A stretch of DNA of 64,000 nucleotides from Sceloporus undulatus (lineage: Eukaryota; Chordata; Lepidosauria; Squamata; Phrynosomatidae): assembly GCF_019175285.1 (NCBI RefSeq), contig NC_056524.1, forward strand, positions 100,247,063 through 100,311,062, given 5' to 3'. Position 1 is the first letter of the stretch, and each line of letters opens with the position of its first letter. The notes under the pieces were generated by a model that did no database searches, was not told the DNA's origin, and saw nothing but the letters and a program-made list of their open reading frames with translations. Both the position numbers and the translations under genes were made by a program. Positions 36,968-48,159 of this stretch are shown piece by piece.

Positions 36968-37318
36968 TGGGGGTTGTGGCTCAGTGGTTAAGATGCTCAC
37001 TCTGACAATCGCAAGGTCAGCAAGTCAGCAGTTCAAGACCCAAGTGCTGTGTGACGGAGTTAGATCCTGTCACTGGTCCTAACGTTTGTGAATCTAGGAG
37101 TTCAAAAGCATGTAAAAGTGCAAGTAGATAAATAGGTACCGCTCTGGTGGGGAGGTAACAGCATTCTGCGCAGTCATGCTGGCCACATGACCACAGAGCC
37201 ATTTTTGACCACTTTGGCCCCCTCAGCAGAGATGATAACGGAGATGAGCACTGCCCCTACAGTTGGACACGACTTGACAATCACGTAAAAGGGGAAACCT
37301 TTAGCTTTACCTTCAGTA
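36968..37318 (+). mobile_element. Second lizard tRNA SINE family (long type)
   Basis: tRNA-like head GGGTTGTGGCTCAGTGGTTA, then AAGTAGATAAATAGGTACCG, GCAGTCATGCTGGCCACATG, GACACGACTTGACAATCACG and a GGGGAAACCTTTAGC end. Complete and opposite in orientation to the copy at 8917. Confidence 0.85.
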
Positions 37319-37378
37319 AACCAGCCAGAACATGGTAGGACCCTGCTCATACCAATGGCTAAGTACCACAGAAGACAG

Positions 37379-37560
37379 CCCCTGTGGTGTAGTAGTTTGA
37401 GTGGTGGACTAGGACTCCAGGTGACCAGGGTTTAAATCACCACTGAGCCATGGAAATCCACTGTGGTGACCTTGAGCAGGTCACACTCTCTCAGCCTCAG
37501 AGAAAGGTAAACCTCCTATGCATAAATATTGCCAAGCAAATGCAGTGCCAGGGTCATCTC
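37379..37560 (+). mobile_element. MIR/CORE-like SINE, truncated tail
   Basis: CCCTGTGGTGTAGTAGTTTG head, box B-like GGGTTTAAATCACC, CORE-like TGGTGACCTTGAGCAGGTCA. Confidence 0.75.
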
Positions 37561-37584
37561 AGGGTCTAAGGTACTATGTTGTTG

Positions 37585-37800
37585 TTAGCTGCTTTGAGTT
37601 GACCTCAACTCATGGCAACTCTGTGAATGAGATGTCTTCAAGCCCCCTTGTCCTCTACCTCTCTGCTCAGGTCCTGCAGGCTCAGGCCTGTGGTCTCCCT
37701 GATTGAATCTATCTATCTGGCATGCGGTCTTCCTCTCCTTCTGCTGCCCTCTACCTTCGCTAGCATCATGGTCTTTTCTAATGATCTGTGCCTTCTCTAA
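37585..37800 (-). mobile_element. RTE/BovB-type LINE 3' fragment
   Basis: Same layout as 11318-11520: AACTCATGGCAACTCTGTGA, CTCTGCTCAGGTCCTGCAGG, GGCATGCGGTCTTCCTCTCC. Orientation minus. Confidence 0.75.
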
Positions 37801-39106
37801 GATATAGATGACCACAAAGTACCTCTAATCTATCAAATATGATCTATGGGGGGGGGAGTATAAAACAGATTAAGGATCCTTAACAGCAACAGTGTGTTAG
37901 TGGTAACAAAAAATTAATCAGAGGTTGTATATGTATATATACACACAATTACTAATGACACACAACTGAAGGGTAATAATACATTCTATTCAGCAAAAAT
38001 GTCTCAAATTATAATATTTCCAGCTGTACAAATACAATGGGCACTACAAAAAACACTAAAAGTTCAAAGGCAGAGTTCATAAATAACTTCTGAACATTAA
38101 TAAGGAGTGCTGGCATGTTTCAAATCAACTCCAGGGTCACCGTAAGCCATCTCAGAGGGTCGCCATACGTTGGAATCAATGTGAAGACACAACAACAACT
38201 ACCACAGAAACAACTGAAATAGCGACAAGGCCCTGACATCAAACAGATGGGGAGAAAGGGATGAATTACTGGCACAACCACCACATTTCAAGAAGGTAAG
38301 AATATAGCAGTCAGACACTCTGAACCAAAAGTGTGTCATCTTGCTTTCAGCAATCCACCCACGGAGGCCATCATAAAAGTAATTAAAATTTAACGACTCA
38401 TGGTAAGGCAGCATTTACTAAATACAGGAGCTTCATTTTTCAACCAGAAAGCAATCTTTCTAAATAATCAGGAGGCCATTTTTAAGATTCTCCTTCTTCA
38501 TCTGCAATGGATTAAATACCCCTCTGTCTCTCTCTATAGGGAACTGTTCCAGGCTATCAGTGCTGGCGATTCAGTGCTAAACTAGGATCCCTGCCATCAT
38601 TTTACAGTCAACATTGATTAGAAAGATTAGGCAAAACTACAAACATAAGTCAGTATCCCTGGCACTATTTAAGGAACTATGCTGGCAAATTCACACATAT
38701 GGGCATTAGCACACAAGCAATTCAGAACAGCCTGTTCTCGGACAACAGAAAAGCAAGCATTTATATTAGTTTGCTCCATCTGATGTTTCACATTTAAAAA
38801 AGCACCTTCGAAATTACAGCGTATTACAGAGGGTGCAGTACATACAGCAAACAACACAACCAATGGTAAATGTTCACTCTCTGCTCTAATATGTATATCA
38901 AAAGAACAAATCTCAGGGAGGAGTGATGATGATACCAAGAAATGATGGTTGATACTTGTGCCAATACCACTTAAATAACTATGAAAGCCATACGATTTAT
39001 CAAAACCAGGTCCATGAAGGCTATAAGGGCAAATTCAGGAAAGAGGCCCTTTCTTTATTTCACATTTTGTCTAAAGACGTCCAGGAAAGGAGCTATGAAA
39101 ATGTGT

Positions 39107-39332
39107 TTGTTGTAGTGTGCCTTCAAGTCATTTCCAATTTATGGCAACCCCATCATAGGGTTGTCTTGGCAAGTTTCTTCAGAGGACGTTTACCATTGCC
39201 ATCCTCTGAGGCCAAGAGAGTATGACTTGCCCAAGGTCACCCACAGAGAGTTTATATGGGTGAGATGGGATTTGAACCCTGGTCTCCAGAATCATAATCC
39301 AGCACTCAAACTACTACACCACACTGGTTCTG
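39107..39332 (-). mobile_element. MIR/CORE-like SINE, near full length
   Basis: TGTGCCTTCAAGTCATTTCC tail at the left, GCCCAAGGTCACCCACAGAG, and tRNA-like end CTACTACACCACACTGG at the right. Confidence 0.88.
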
Positions 39333-39628
39333 TAAGATTTAACTGTGTCTTTTTAGAAAAAAAAATATTTATATGTGGACCAATCCTAGGGTTGAAATCA
39401 TAGTTTGGCTATAGTCACTACCAGACAGACTATTTCTTGAAAAGCATTAAGGAATCCAGAACAATGTTGCTGGCTTCCAAAATATGTCCAAGGGAACTGT
39501 GAGACTCCTAAAAAAGCTCACCTGGAGTTCCATAACATTCTTAATAGGACACCGGTTTCCCTGAAGGACATCTGGCTTGCCATCCCTCCTCCTCTTTCAC
39601 TACAATATGCAGTTCACTGTGCTCTCTA

Positions 39629-39757
39629 GTAGGTTTTCAAACTATGGTTCTCCAGATTATAGGCTTCCAGAAGTTCCTGAAAGTAAGGCCAATCCTTAGG
39701 AATTCTGGAAGTTGAACTTCAAACATCAGGATGATAAGAGTTTGAGAATCATTGTTC
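39629..39757. mobile_element. hAT-like palindromic MITE
   Basis: Left AGGTTTTCAAACTATGGTTC and right AGTTTGAGAATCATTG pair as worn terminal inverted repeats of the CAGTGGTTCTCAAAC type, with an internal AGGAATTCTGGAAGTTGAAC block. Confidence 0.6.
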
Positions 39758-39989
39758 TACAGCACACATTCTTCTCATACAGAGTAACACTGAAGGCCAG
39801 TAGCAAGGGTTGCAACTTGTTGTCCTGCAGATGTGGCTGGGCTTCCATTCTGGCAATACACTCATGCTGGTTAGGGAAGATGGGAGTCACAGTCCAACAT
39901 CATCTACAGGGCTCTAAATTACTGATCCCTGTATTAGCCAAAGCTACAATATACTATAATTGTTTCTCCTGCTCTTCATAAAACCTAGG

Positions 39990-40213
39990 CTGCATCCCGA
40001 CTGCAGAAATAATCCAGTTTGACACCACTTTAACTGCCAAGGCTCAATGTTATGGAATACTAGGATATGTAGTTTGTTGTTTTGGCACCAGAATTCTCTG
40101 TCAGTGAAGGATAAATGTCTTATAGAATTACAAATTCCAGAATTCCATAGCATTGATCCATGACAGTTAAAGTGGGTGTCAAACTGGATTATTTCTACAG
40201 TGTGGATGCAACC
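39990..40213. mobile_element. Palindromic MITE (PAL family), clean copy
   Basis: Left arm GCATCCCGACTGCAGAAATA...AGTTTGACACCACTTTAACT pairs with right arm AGTTAAAGTGGGTGTCAAACT...TACAGTGTGGATGC. Nearly the whole element folds back on itself. The centre holds CCAGAATTCTCTGTCAGTGA. No transposase. Confidence 0.85.
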
Positions 40214-41468
40214 TAGAAGTGTCAGGGTTGACATGTAAAAGAAAGTTGACTAACACAAAATCTTTAAAAACTAGACAAGAACACACACACACTTCACATA
40301 AATGTCCTCCAGATAATTTTGGCCTCCATCAGCCCAACCAGTAATGACAATAGTGAGTACTGTATAACAGGAGTTTTACACCCCAAACACCTGGAGGACC
40401 ACAGTTTTCCACCCTCAGACATATAATGACTTTTCCATATTTGAATGCTCTCAGACTTGGGGGTATGGGGAGAAATTGCAGAAAGAAGCTAGGATGAATT
40501 CTTCAAACAGATTAGGACTTTATATACAGAAAATTTTCCAGATTATTCCAAATCCAGCAAATTATCCTTGGTCTTACTGATACAGTCTTCATGTACAACA
40601 ATTCTGACAAAGGGCAATACAACCAATTCACTTTCTAGCTCAAATAAGACACTGTTAGTAGATATGTTGACATGCATACACAAAGATCCACAAAATAAAA
40701 ATAAAAATGAAGGGCTAAAAGTTGTGTAAATTAATATATCTGGGAACCTTCACATACATTGCTATAAACACTCCAGAGATCCACAACCTCACTGCATGCT
40801 ACTACATGTGAAATCCACAAGAAGTTCCACACTTGTAGTCTCTCCTACATATATGCCCCTGTATTTCATCTTTCACCACTAAACTAGCTACCCATAACTC
40901 ACCACAAAGTAAGTTTGTCAAGAGCTATTATAAACCAAACTGTCATCCAGATCCGCCTATGGGGTACATGCCACAAAAGACAAAAGAATCAGTTAGTGGA
41001 AGCTAAGGACACCTTTGTGTCACTGTGAGAATCCATGCTTGGGGCAGCATACATTGCTGACAGTATTAATTTCTCAGCTACCACAGCCGCAGAAATATAC
41101 TGCTTTCTATATCTGCAACACATAGTCATGGGAGACTGGTACATAGATCAATTGTATTTTAAAATGAATCTCAACTGATATGCCATGACAGACAGCCAAG
41201 ACTCAAATATTACCACCTCCATGATATACTTTGGATTTTCAGTTATGTTTACACATTCTTGATGCAGTTTGATCTTACTTGTGACAGGAGAATAAAATAT
41301 TAGACAATACCTCATTCTGCTCTCTTCTGAACTTAGATTAACACAAGCTGTTTTATTCCTTTCAACAACCACTACAGCTACTAAATTTCAGCCCATAAAA
41401 TACTTATATGCTGCTTTGCTGCTTCCCTAGGTGGCATTTTAATTTTTAAAATATTTAAGATGAGTTTT

Positions 41469-41703
41469 GGGCCCCTTACAGACAGGCCAAAATAAAGCTG
41501 CTTTGGGTCACTTTGGAGATATGCTGTTAAAATAATACAGGCGTAATAAGAGCCCAGAAGCCGCACCAATGCCACAATCCAGTCCTAAGGACTTGTGCAC
41601 AGCTTTGGTGCAGCTTCCGGACTCTTAAGACACATGCATCATGTAAACAGCATACCTCCAAAGTGAACCGAAGCAGCTTTATTTTTTATGTCTGTATAGG
41701 GCC
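41469..41703. mobile_element. Fold-back MITE with GGCC...TTACAGAC ends
   Basis: Ends GGGCCCCTTACAGACAGGCC and TTATGTCTGTATAGGGCC. Long internal complementarity (AAGCTGCTTTGGGTCACTTT with AAGTGAACCGAAGCAGCTTT). Related copies at 41952 and 51838. Superfamily not settled; Harbinger-like is one possibility. Confidence 0.7.
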
Positions 41704-41951
41704 TTAGTTACAATACTCCAGTCCTTCTGTTGGTGCAACTGCAGATCTAAACAAATTCACAACTTAGGCAGAAGGAAACAATCAGATGAATCTCACAAAT
41801 AAAGCCAATCTGAACGAAAAAATCAAATGTGCTGTTGATCACACTGACTAAACATTCTTGGAAAAGCTGATCTTGGCCTAATCCAGCATGCTTCTGCTCT
41901 TTCTCTACATGAGGCAACATCAATTCAGACAGACTGAGCATTTCAAACAAA

Positions 41952-42184
41952 GGCCTGTTACAGACTGCCAAAATAAAGCTGCTTCGGGTCTCTTTGGAGG
42001 TATGCTACTTAAATGATGCATGGGTCCTAAGAGTCCGGAGGTCGCACCAAAGCCACACTCCATTCCTAAGCACTGGAGTGCAGCTTTGGTGCAGCTTCTG
42101 GATTCTTAGGATGCATGCATCATTTAAACAGCATACCTTCAAAGAGACCCGAAGCAGCTTTATTTTGGCAGTCTGTAACTGGCC
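41952..42184. mobile_element. Fold-back MITE with GGCC...TTACAGAC ends
   Basis: Second copy of the same family, 250 bp away and in similar condition: ends GGCCTGTTACAGACTGCC and GGCAGTCTGTAACTGGCC, bordered by AAA on both sides (possible short target duplication). Confidence 0.75.
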
Positions 42185-42607
42185 AAAGACTTTTCAACAG
42201 AGACTTAACAAATTTGATGAGAATCAACGTGTGGCAAGACAGAACAATTCACATGTATGTATGAGTCAACCCTTACAAAGAGCTCCCTCTTTACAATTGG
42301 AATCCTTAGACAACAACTGTGTAACTGTGACACAGACAGTTTATTGTGAAGATGTGTCTTAGATCACATCTTTCCTTCAAGAAGCTCAAAGTGACATATA
42401 CAGAGTTTTTTAAAGCCATCTGCAATTGATGAATAAGAATAACTAAAACAAAAAATCAAAATCAAGAAGTTTTAACCGAGGAGAACCAAAGGGCAAATCT
42501 GCACTAGTGGTAAATACACATACCTGAAGGAGGGAAAAGGTTTCTTGGCACCTCATGCTTTAAAATTTCCAATCCTATTGTTGGACAGATGAATAAAGTT
42601 TCAAGGA

Positions 42608-42887
42608 CAGTCAGTCTACCATATTCATGAGTTGTTTTTTCTATCAACGGATTTAACTACCCATGGCTTGAAAATATTCCAAAAATATATAAATTCTAAA
42701 CAAAACAAAGCTTGATTTTGCTATTTTATACAAGGGACAGTATTTTACTAGGCCACTGTATATAAGAGGAATCTTAGTTCGTGGAGAAAAGCCAGAGAGA
42801 GTATATAAGGGGACTTAAGCATCCACAGATTTTGGTATCCACGGGGGGTTCAAGAACCAAACCCCAGCGGATACCAAGGGCCCAATG
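42608..42887. mobile_element. Tigger/pogo-like MITE, family A, with small internal expansion
   Basis: Left CAGTCAGTCTACCATATTCA, right ATACCAAGGGCCCAATG with TA next (42888-42889). About 50 bp longer than its relatives; the extra stretch near 42755-42810 contains a second TATATAAG...GGGACTT-like segment. Confidence 0.75.
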
Positions 42888-42970
42888 TATTGCATAGGGA
42901 AGACTTGACATATTCTCACAACAGTGGACAGCTTTCTGTACTCCAGATATTTTGGGCTCAGTGTTGCTGG

Positions 42971-43182
42971 TGTGTGCCTTCAAGTCCTTTCAGACTTATG
43001 ACGACCTTCTCATGGGGTTTTCTTGGCAAGATTTGTTCAGAGAAGTTTTGGCCTTTGCTTTCGTCTAAGGCTGAAAGAGTGACTTGCCCAAGTTCACCCA
43101 GTGGGTTTCCACGGCTGAGCAGAGATTGAAACCATGGTTTTCAGTGTCATAACCCAATGCTCAAGCCAATTCATGTTGGCTC
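42971..43182 (-). mobile_element. MIR/CORE-like SINE, near full length
   Basis: GTGTGCCTTCAAGTCCTTTC tail at the left, TTCTTGGCAAGATTTGTTCA, GAGTGACTTGCCCAAGTTCA, and the worn tRNA end TCAAGCCAATTCATGTTGGC at the right. Confidence 0.82.
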
Positions 43183-43199
43183 TCTTTTGGGCTAGAGCT

Positions 43200-44500
43200 C
43201 CCAAATTCCTTCCCATTGGCCATGTTAGCCAGGAGCGAATATCTACAAAATAAAAATGAAGGGCTAAAAGTTCCTCTTCTCTGCTCTAAAGTATCTTGTC
43301 ATGCAATGCAGTTACCCTCCGTAGCAAAGGGGCAGGAGCCACAACTCATGACAAGCAAACAGTTTCCACCATCCGTGGCCGTGGCAGGAAATGCCTCCGC
43401 AGCCCATAGCTGTCAAATGTAGATGGCTTATCTGGGGAAACATGACATTGTAACACAGGTATTTTTAAAACAACAATACAGTGCATGAACAAGTACCTGC
43501 ATTAAATCAAGATGAAAGGATGTGGCCTAAGATTGATTTAGATCAGGAAGATAGAAGAGTATTAGCATAAATACAGCTGATTTCGGAAGGGAATATTTTA
43601 AACTAAATCAGCAAGGAAAAGTCAAATCTTCACCTAGACCCAATATCCCCAGCCAGACAGCTACTGTGAGAATACAGAATTGCAGAGCATTTGGTACCCA
43701 AAGTGAATGGAAATTATACACAACCAAATCCCAAAGGAAACCAAGACAGTTACCTCAGCTGTTGACGTTCTTTCTGAAGCTTAGTTGTACGCTGTATCAA
43801 TTAAGTGAGATATTTATATGTCTCTTTCCAGAGAAAATGAAGCTCTCTTCCCTTTAAGAACAATGTATCTTGCAAGGCCTCCTGCATCTCAAACAGCAGC
43901 ACTCTAGGAAACACCCATCATTTCTCAGCAGGCTTAAGAAACACGAAATCTATTTTTCTCTCGTAAGACCCTTGCGATGGCTTTCGAGGCCTTTTTTCAA
44001 AATGGATGTTCCCTTTAAGCATCTTACTCTCTTAATTTCCTGGATGATGGGAGACGTAATGCATGTATAATCTAGTTTGGATAAAATACCGCACATGCCG
44101 ACTCTTTAATCCATGCAATTTTTATTTATTTATTTATTCTAGGGCTACAAAGATCACAGAAGCAAAGCAACCGGCCCCCCAAACACCTCTGTGTGTTGAC
44201 TCCCCAAAACAAATCCCAAATGCCCTACTGAAAAAAATAACTATCATAATACATCAATGAACAAATGGACACCAGCACCTATGGATCTGTGATCTCACTG
44301 CAATTGGAGGATTCATCCTTTCTTCCTATTCCTTCCTTCCTTTCTTATTTTGCCCCCTCAAGTTTCTGCCTCTCCCCAAAGGAAGTACCCAGAGCCTAGA
44401 AATATACTCTAACCCATCATCCACAGACCAGGCTCCACTTCAGCTGTCCTTACAGATGTTCTACACAGAGAGAGAGAGAGAGATAGAGACATTTGCCTTG
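43200..44500. other. Noncoding stretch, no gene proven
   Basis: No recognised repeat. On the minus strand a short open segment with acceptor- and donor-like borders (about 43758-43795; RTTKLQKERQQLR followed by GTAACT) is too short to call. Confidence 0.3.
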
Positions 44501-45300
44501 ACAAGCCAAAATGACACATCCAGATTCTTCCTCCCCTTGCAAAACAACACCACCACCATCACAAAACCCCATCATCACAACAAAACCTAACAAAACAAGG
44601 CAGAGGGAGGCCAGGGCCTCTCCAGCAAGGCTTGCTTTCCTCCTTCCTTCCTTTCAAGGCAAAAAAAAAAACAAGGGAGGCCCCCTGAGCTGGGGGTGGG
44701 TTGCAGTCTGGGTTGGGTGAGGGGTGTCCTCCAAATCCCCCCTCTGCTTTGCCAGGGGAGCCAGCCACGTCCTCCTTTTCCAGGACACGTCCTCCATCCC
44801 ACTTCCTCTCTGTCCAAGAGGAATGCCTACAAATGTCCTCCATTGGTGACAGCCTGACTAAAGAAGCAGAGATGCAAATGTTTATAGGAGGGCTTAGAGC
44901 TTTTATTTTTGTTTCCCCCCCTTTTTGAGGGGGGGAGGTCCTCCATTTTCCCCAAAGAGAGGGCAAAGTCTTGCAAAGGAGCCCCCAAACCAGCCCTTAC
45001 CTTGCCCAAGGGGAGCCCCTGCCTGGTGCCTGGCTCTTTCCTTCTTCACCAAGTGGAGCCAGCCATGCTGGGAGGGTCAGTCCCCCTTTGGGGGGGCTCT
45101 GCTGGGGTCCCTTGGCCCCTAGGTCCCCCCACACAGGCACCCAGCCCAGGGCAGGCTCTGCTGCTAGTGCTGCTGCTGCAACTCCAGCCCCAAACGCCCA
45201 GCCGGCGATGACGCCACAAAGCAGCCTCCTCCTCCTGCTCCTCTTCCTCCTCCAGAAAGGGCGCCTTCTTCCACAGCAGCAGTAGCTCCTCTCTGCACAG
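44500..45300 (-). promoter_or_regulatory. GC-rich, promoter-like block with possible minus-strand first exon
   Basis: G/C-rich with long C and G runs and short CCTCCTCCTCCTG arrays, unlike the AT-rich surroundings. CpG occurs mainly near 45185-45260 (GCCCAGCCGGCGATGACGCC, GGGCGCC). Read on the minus strand, a transcript starting near 45260 would meet a strong donor (TTGGGCAAGGTAAGGGC, junction near 45003) with only a tiny ATG frame before it, which fits a noncoding first exon. I cannot name a gene and found no downstream coding exon, so this is inference. Confidence 0.35.
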
Positions 45301-45426
45301 AAGCCCAGAGCAGGGCAGGCAAGCAGGCATCTGCACTGCAGAAACCATCCCAGGGTTGCTTACCCCCACCACAGTATCATCCCTGACTTTTCTGGGCAGG
45401 ATTTGGACAGACCCAAGGGGGAGGGG

Positions 45427-45575
45427 GCTGCCTTTGCCTTCCTCTGAGGCTGAGAGAGTGTGACTTGCCCAGCATCACTTAGTGGGTTGCCATGAGCAAA
45501 GGAGGGGTTTGGAACACACACACCCCTCCAGAGTTACTGTCCAGCCCTCAAGGCAGACTATGCTGGCCCTCAGGA
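45427..45575 (-). mobile_element. MIR/CORE-like SINE fragment
   Basis: CTTCCTCTGAGGCTGAGAGA, GACTTGCCCAGCATCACTTA, then a worn tRNA half with CCAGAGTTACTGTCCAGCCC. Confidence 0.7.
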
Positions 45576-45616
45576 AGACAACAAGCCTGGTTACTTTGCC
45601 CACAGAGGACACAAGG

Positions 45617-46260
45617 GGACACACACACACACATATATATATATTTATCCACACACACACGTGTGTGAAGAGTTACATACATCTATCTCTCTATATATAT
45701 ATACACACACACACACATATACACCCTGGGGAGATTTATATATATACACATACACACACACTCTGGGGAGATCATATATGTGTGTGTTTGTGTATAAATA
45801 TACACACACATATACATACACACATACGCCCTGGGGAGATTACACACACACATATATACACATACATACACACACCCTGGGGATATGTACACACACATAT
45901 ACAGTCAGCCCTCCTTATCCATGCATTTTTAAATCCATGGATTCAAGCATGCATGGCTTTAAAATATTTAAAAAAAAGTATAAATTTCAAATAGCAAACC
46001 TTAATTTTCTATTTTATATAAGGGACAGCAATTTACTATGCCATTGTATTTAATGGGGTCTGAGCATCCATAGATTTTGTTATCCACAGGGGGTCCTGAA
46101 ACCAAACTTTAGCGGATAAGGACCCACTTTGTCTGTGTGTATATCTACACACACACAGGGGAGATACACACACACACACCCTGGGGAGATATATCTACAT
46201 ACTTTCATTTCACACACACACACACACGCATATATATATGTACACACACACACATCCCCC
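45617..46260. repeat. Compound CA/TA microsatellite and minisatellite
   Basis: CA- and TA-rich DNA in which the motif CCCTGGGGAGAT (or CTCTGGGGAGAT, CAGGGGAGAT) recurs about six times at roughly 35-65 bp spacing, for example at 45724, 45771, 45830, 45886 and 46181. A Tigger-like MITE splits the array at 45902-46131. The HTHTH-rich open frames across it are artefacts of the repeat. Confidence 0.85.
45902..46131. mobile_element. Tigger/pogo-like MITE, family A
   Basis: CAGTCAGCCCTCCTTATCCA start after TA (45900-45901), AATGGGGTCTGAGCATCCAT in the body, TATCCACAGGGGGTCCTGAA near the end. Inserted into the minisatellite; the right border has been eroded. Confidence 0.8.
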
Positions 46261-46269
46261 CAGAGTGAT

Positions 46270-47590
46270 GGGGGTGCATAGAGCCTTCCAAGAGAACTTT
46301 ATGAGGCCCTGGACCCTAGATATTGCTCGTCCTTGTATTATATAGTCCTTCCCCATCCGCAGTCAAGGGATATGCATGTAACAGAACATAAACTTTCAGT
46401 GCCTTTTTTTTTAAAGTACAGCATCGTCCATCGTCAAATTGACCAATTAGTGAATTATTTCTTTGAATAGTGTGTATAACCCAACTTCATTCTACCTCTG
46501 TGTCCAAGCTCAATATACTTGTGATAACTGCAGGAGAGCAAAGAAATGAGAAACCAGAAGGTGGGTGCCATATATCAGGCAAGTATCTTTGAAGTGTCTA
46601 TTTTTTTTTCCTTTAATTTATAAGGTATTTGGAAACAGTGATTCAGAAGTTTGCATGCAAGTTCTAGAAGGCCATTATTAGTTCTCTCTTTTGCAGTATT
46701 GCTCAGTCCTTTGTAAACTCCGAGGTTTGTTTTTTATGATCAAAGGTTTCACACTCCTTCACGTCTTTAGAAATGTGTGTGTTGTGAAAGTTTACACAAA
46801 TAAATTTGTGCCTTTGATGTTTGTACCCTAATAAAGGTATTATCATAGCCTGGACTTTTGACTTTATCTTATTGTCATCATGGCTACCCCAGCATTTCTG
46901 GATACTAAGCCTGTCAGCAGTGTTATCCTACACTGGAGGAAGAAGAGTTTGTATGCCATCTTAACGTGGGACTTGATTTTCTGAGGGTTTTTTTTTTTTC
47001 CAACCAACATTGAAGCTATCTAGTTTGGTCCTTATCAATACATTTTTCCTATTCCAATGCCTATCTTGATCTATCAATACAGAGAACTCCCAGGAACTCA
47101 CTGCTCTCTTCCTATACAAAGAGACCTCTGAGGTTTACACTGACGAGGGATATGTTTGGGTTTTCAATATGTGTGTGTGGTTTTTTTTTCCAAATGGAGA
47201 ACCAAATTGCATTGATTTTCTTTTATTGTATTTCTTCTGCTGTTCCCAAGGAGCCCTTGGGGCTGTGGCATGGGAAGCCAACTGGAATAGCTTGCAGACT
47301 CTTCCTCATACCATTTCAAAACAAGTAGGTGTGCAACAATCATCATCACTTCTCATCTTTTCCCCTGCAGGTTTTGTTTAAACTATCCTTACTGGATGCA
47401 GAAACATATGTTTCAAAAGCCTGAACAGATTATTTTATGCCACTAGGGTCGGGTGATTCTAGCCAGAAATGACCAAGCAGAGATACTGGTGTCATGAGAA
47501 TCAGGAATGGAAGGATGAGGTGTAGGCAACCTGAAACAGTTTCAATGCAGAGGAGTAAGAGACCTCATTCAGAAATACCCCATACTAAAG
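46270..47590. other. Noncoding stretch, no gene recognised
   Basis: AT-rich with short homopolymers; no supported exon or repeat. Confidence 0.35.
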
Positions 47591-47599
47591 AAGGATGCA

Positions 47600-48150
47600 A
47601 ATAAAGAAATTGTGATAGAAACTCCTGAACTGCACCACCTGTGTGTGTGTGTGTCCACAAACACTGTACCTGGGATCAAACATCATTCAGCCATGAAAGA
47701 GCTAGAGATAATCCTAAAGAGTAAGGATATTCAACTGAGTGCTAACATTAGAATCGTCCAAGCTATGGTATTCCTTGCCATTATGTATGGATGTGAGGGC
47801 TGTGAAAAATGTAGATTTAAAAAAATCAACTCATTTGAGATGTAGTGCTGGAGAAGATCCTGTGGGTGGCCAAAAAGACAAGCAAATGGGCCCCTGAACA
47901 GCTTAAGCTGAAATACCTCTGGAAACCAAGGTGACTGAGGTACGACGCATTAGAAAAGGCAATAATGCTTGGAAAGGTTGAAGGTAGAAGAAAGAGAGGA
48001 AGAACACACACCAGATGGCTGGACTCAATTAGGGAGGACAAAGGCATGGGTCTGCAGAACCTGAGCAGAGCAGTGGAGGTTAGGGGATTTGGAGATGTCT
48101 CATCCACAGGGCTGCCATGAGCTGAAGGTGACTTGGGGGAAGTTATCACC
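47600..48150 (+). mobile_element. RTE/BovB-type LINE 3' fragment
   Basis: Translated pieces KELEIILKSKDIQLSANIRI, VQAMVFLAIMYGCEG and EERGRTHTRWLDSIREDKG match the BovB reverse-transcriptase C-terminal order (SRDI...RIVKAMVFPVVMYGCE..., ...RGRxxxRWLDSI). It carries an internal stop after NSFEM and a frameshift before the RGRTHTRW part, and a GT microsatellite at 47639-47653. Confidence 0.8.
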
Positions 48151-48159
48151 AACAACCTC

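Noticed and set aside
43758-43795. Short minus-strand segment reading RTTKLQKERQQLR with donor-like GTAACT
   Set aside because: Only 38 bases, weak acceptor, no identifiable gene. Coiled-coil-like composition is common by chance.
45482-46053. Overlapping frames of 170 and 130 codons rich in HTHTHIY
   Set aside because: These are translations of the CA/TA minisatellite.
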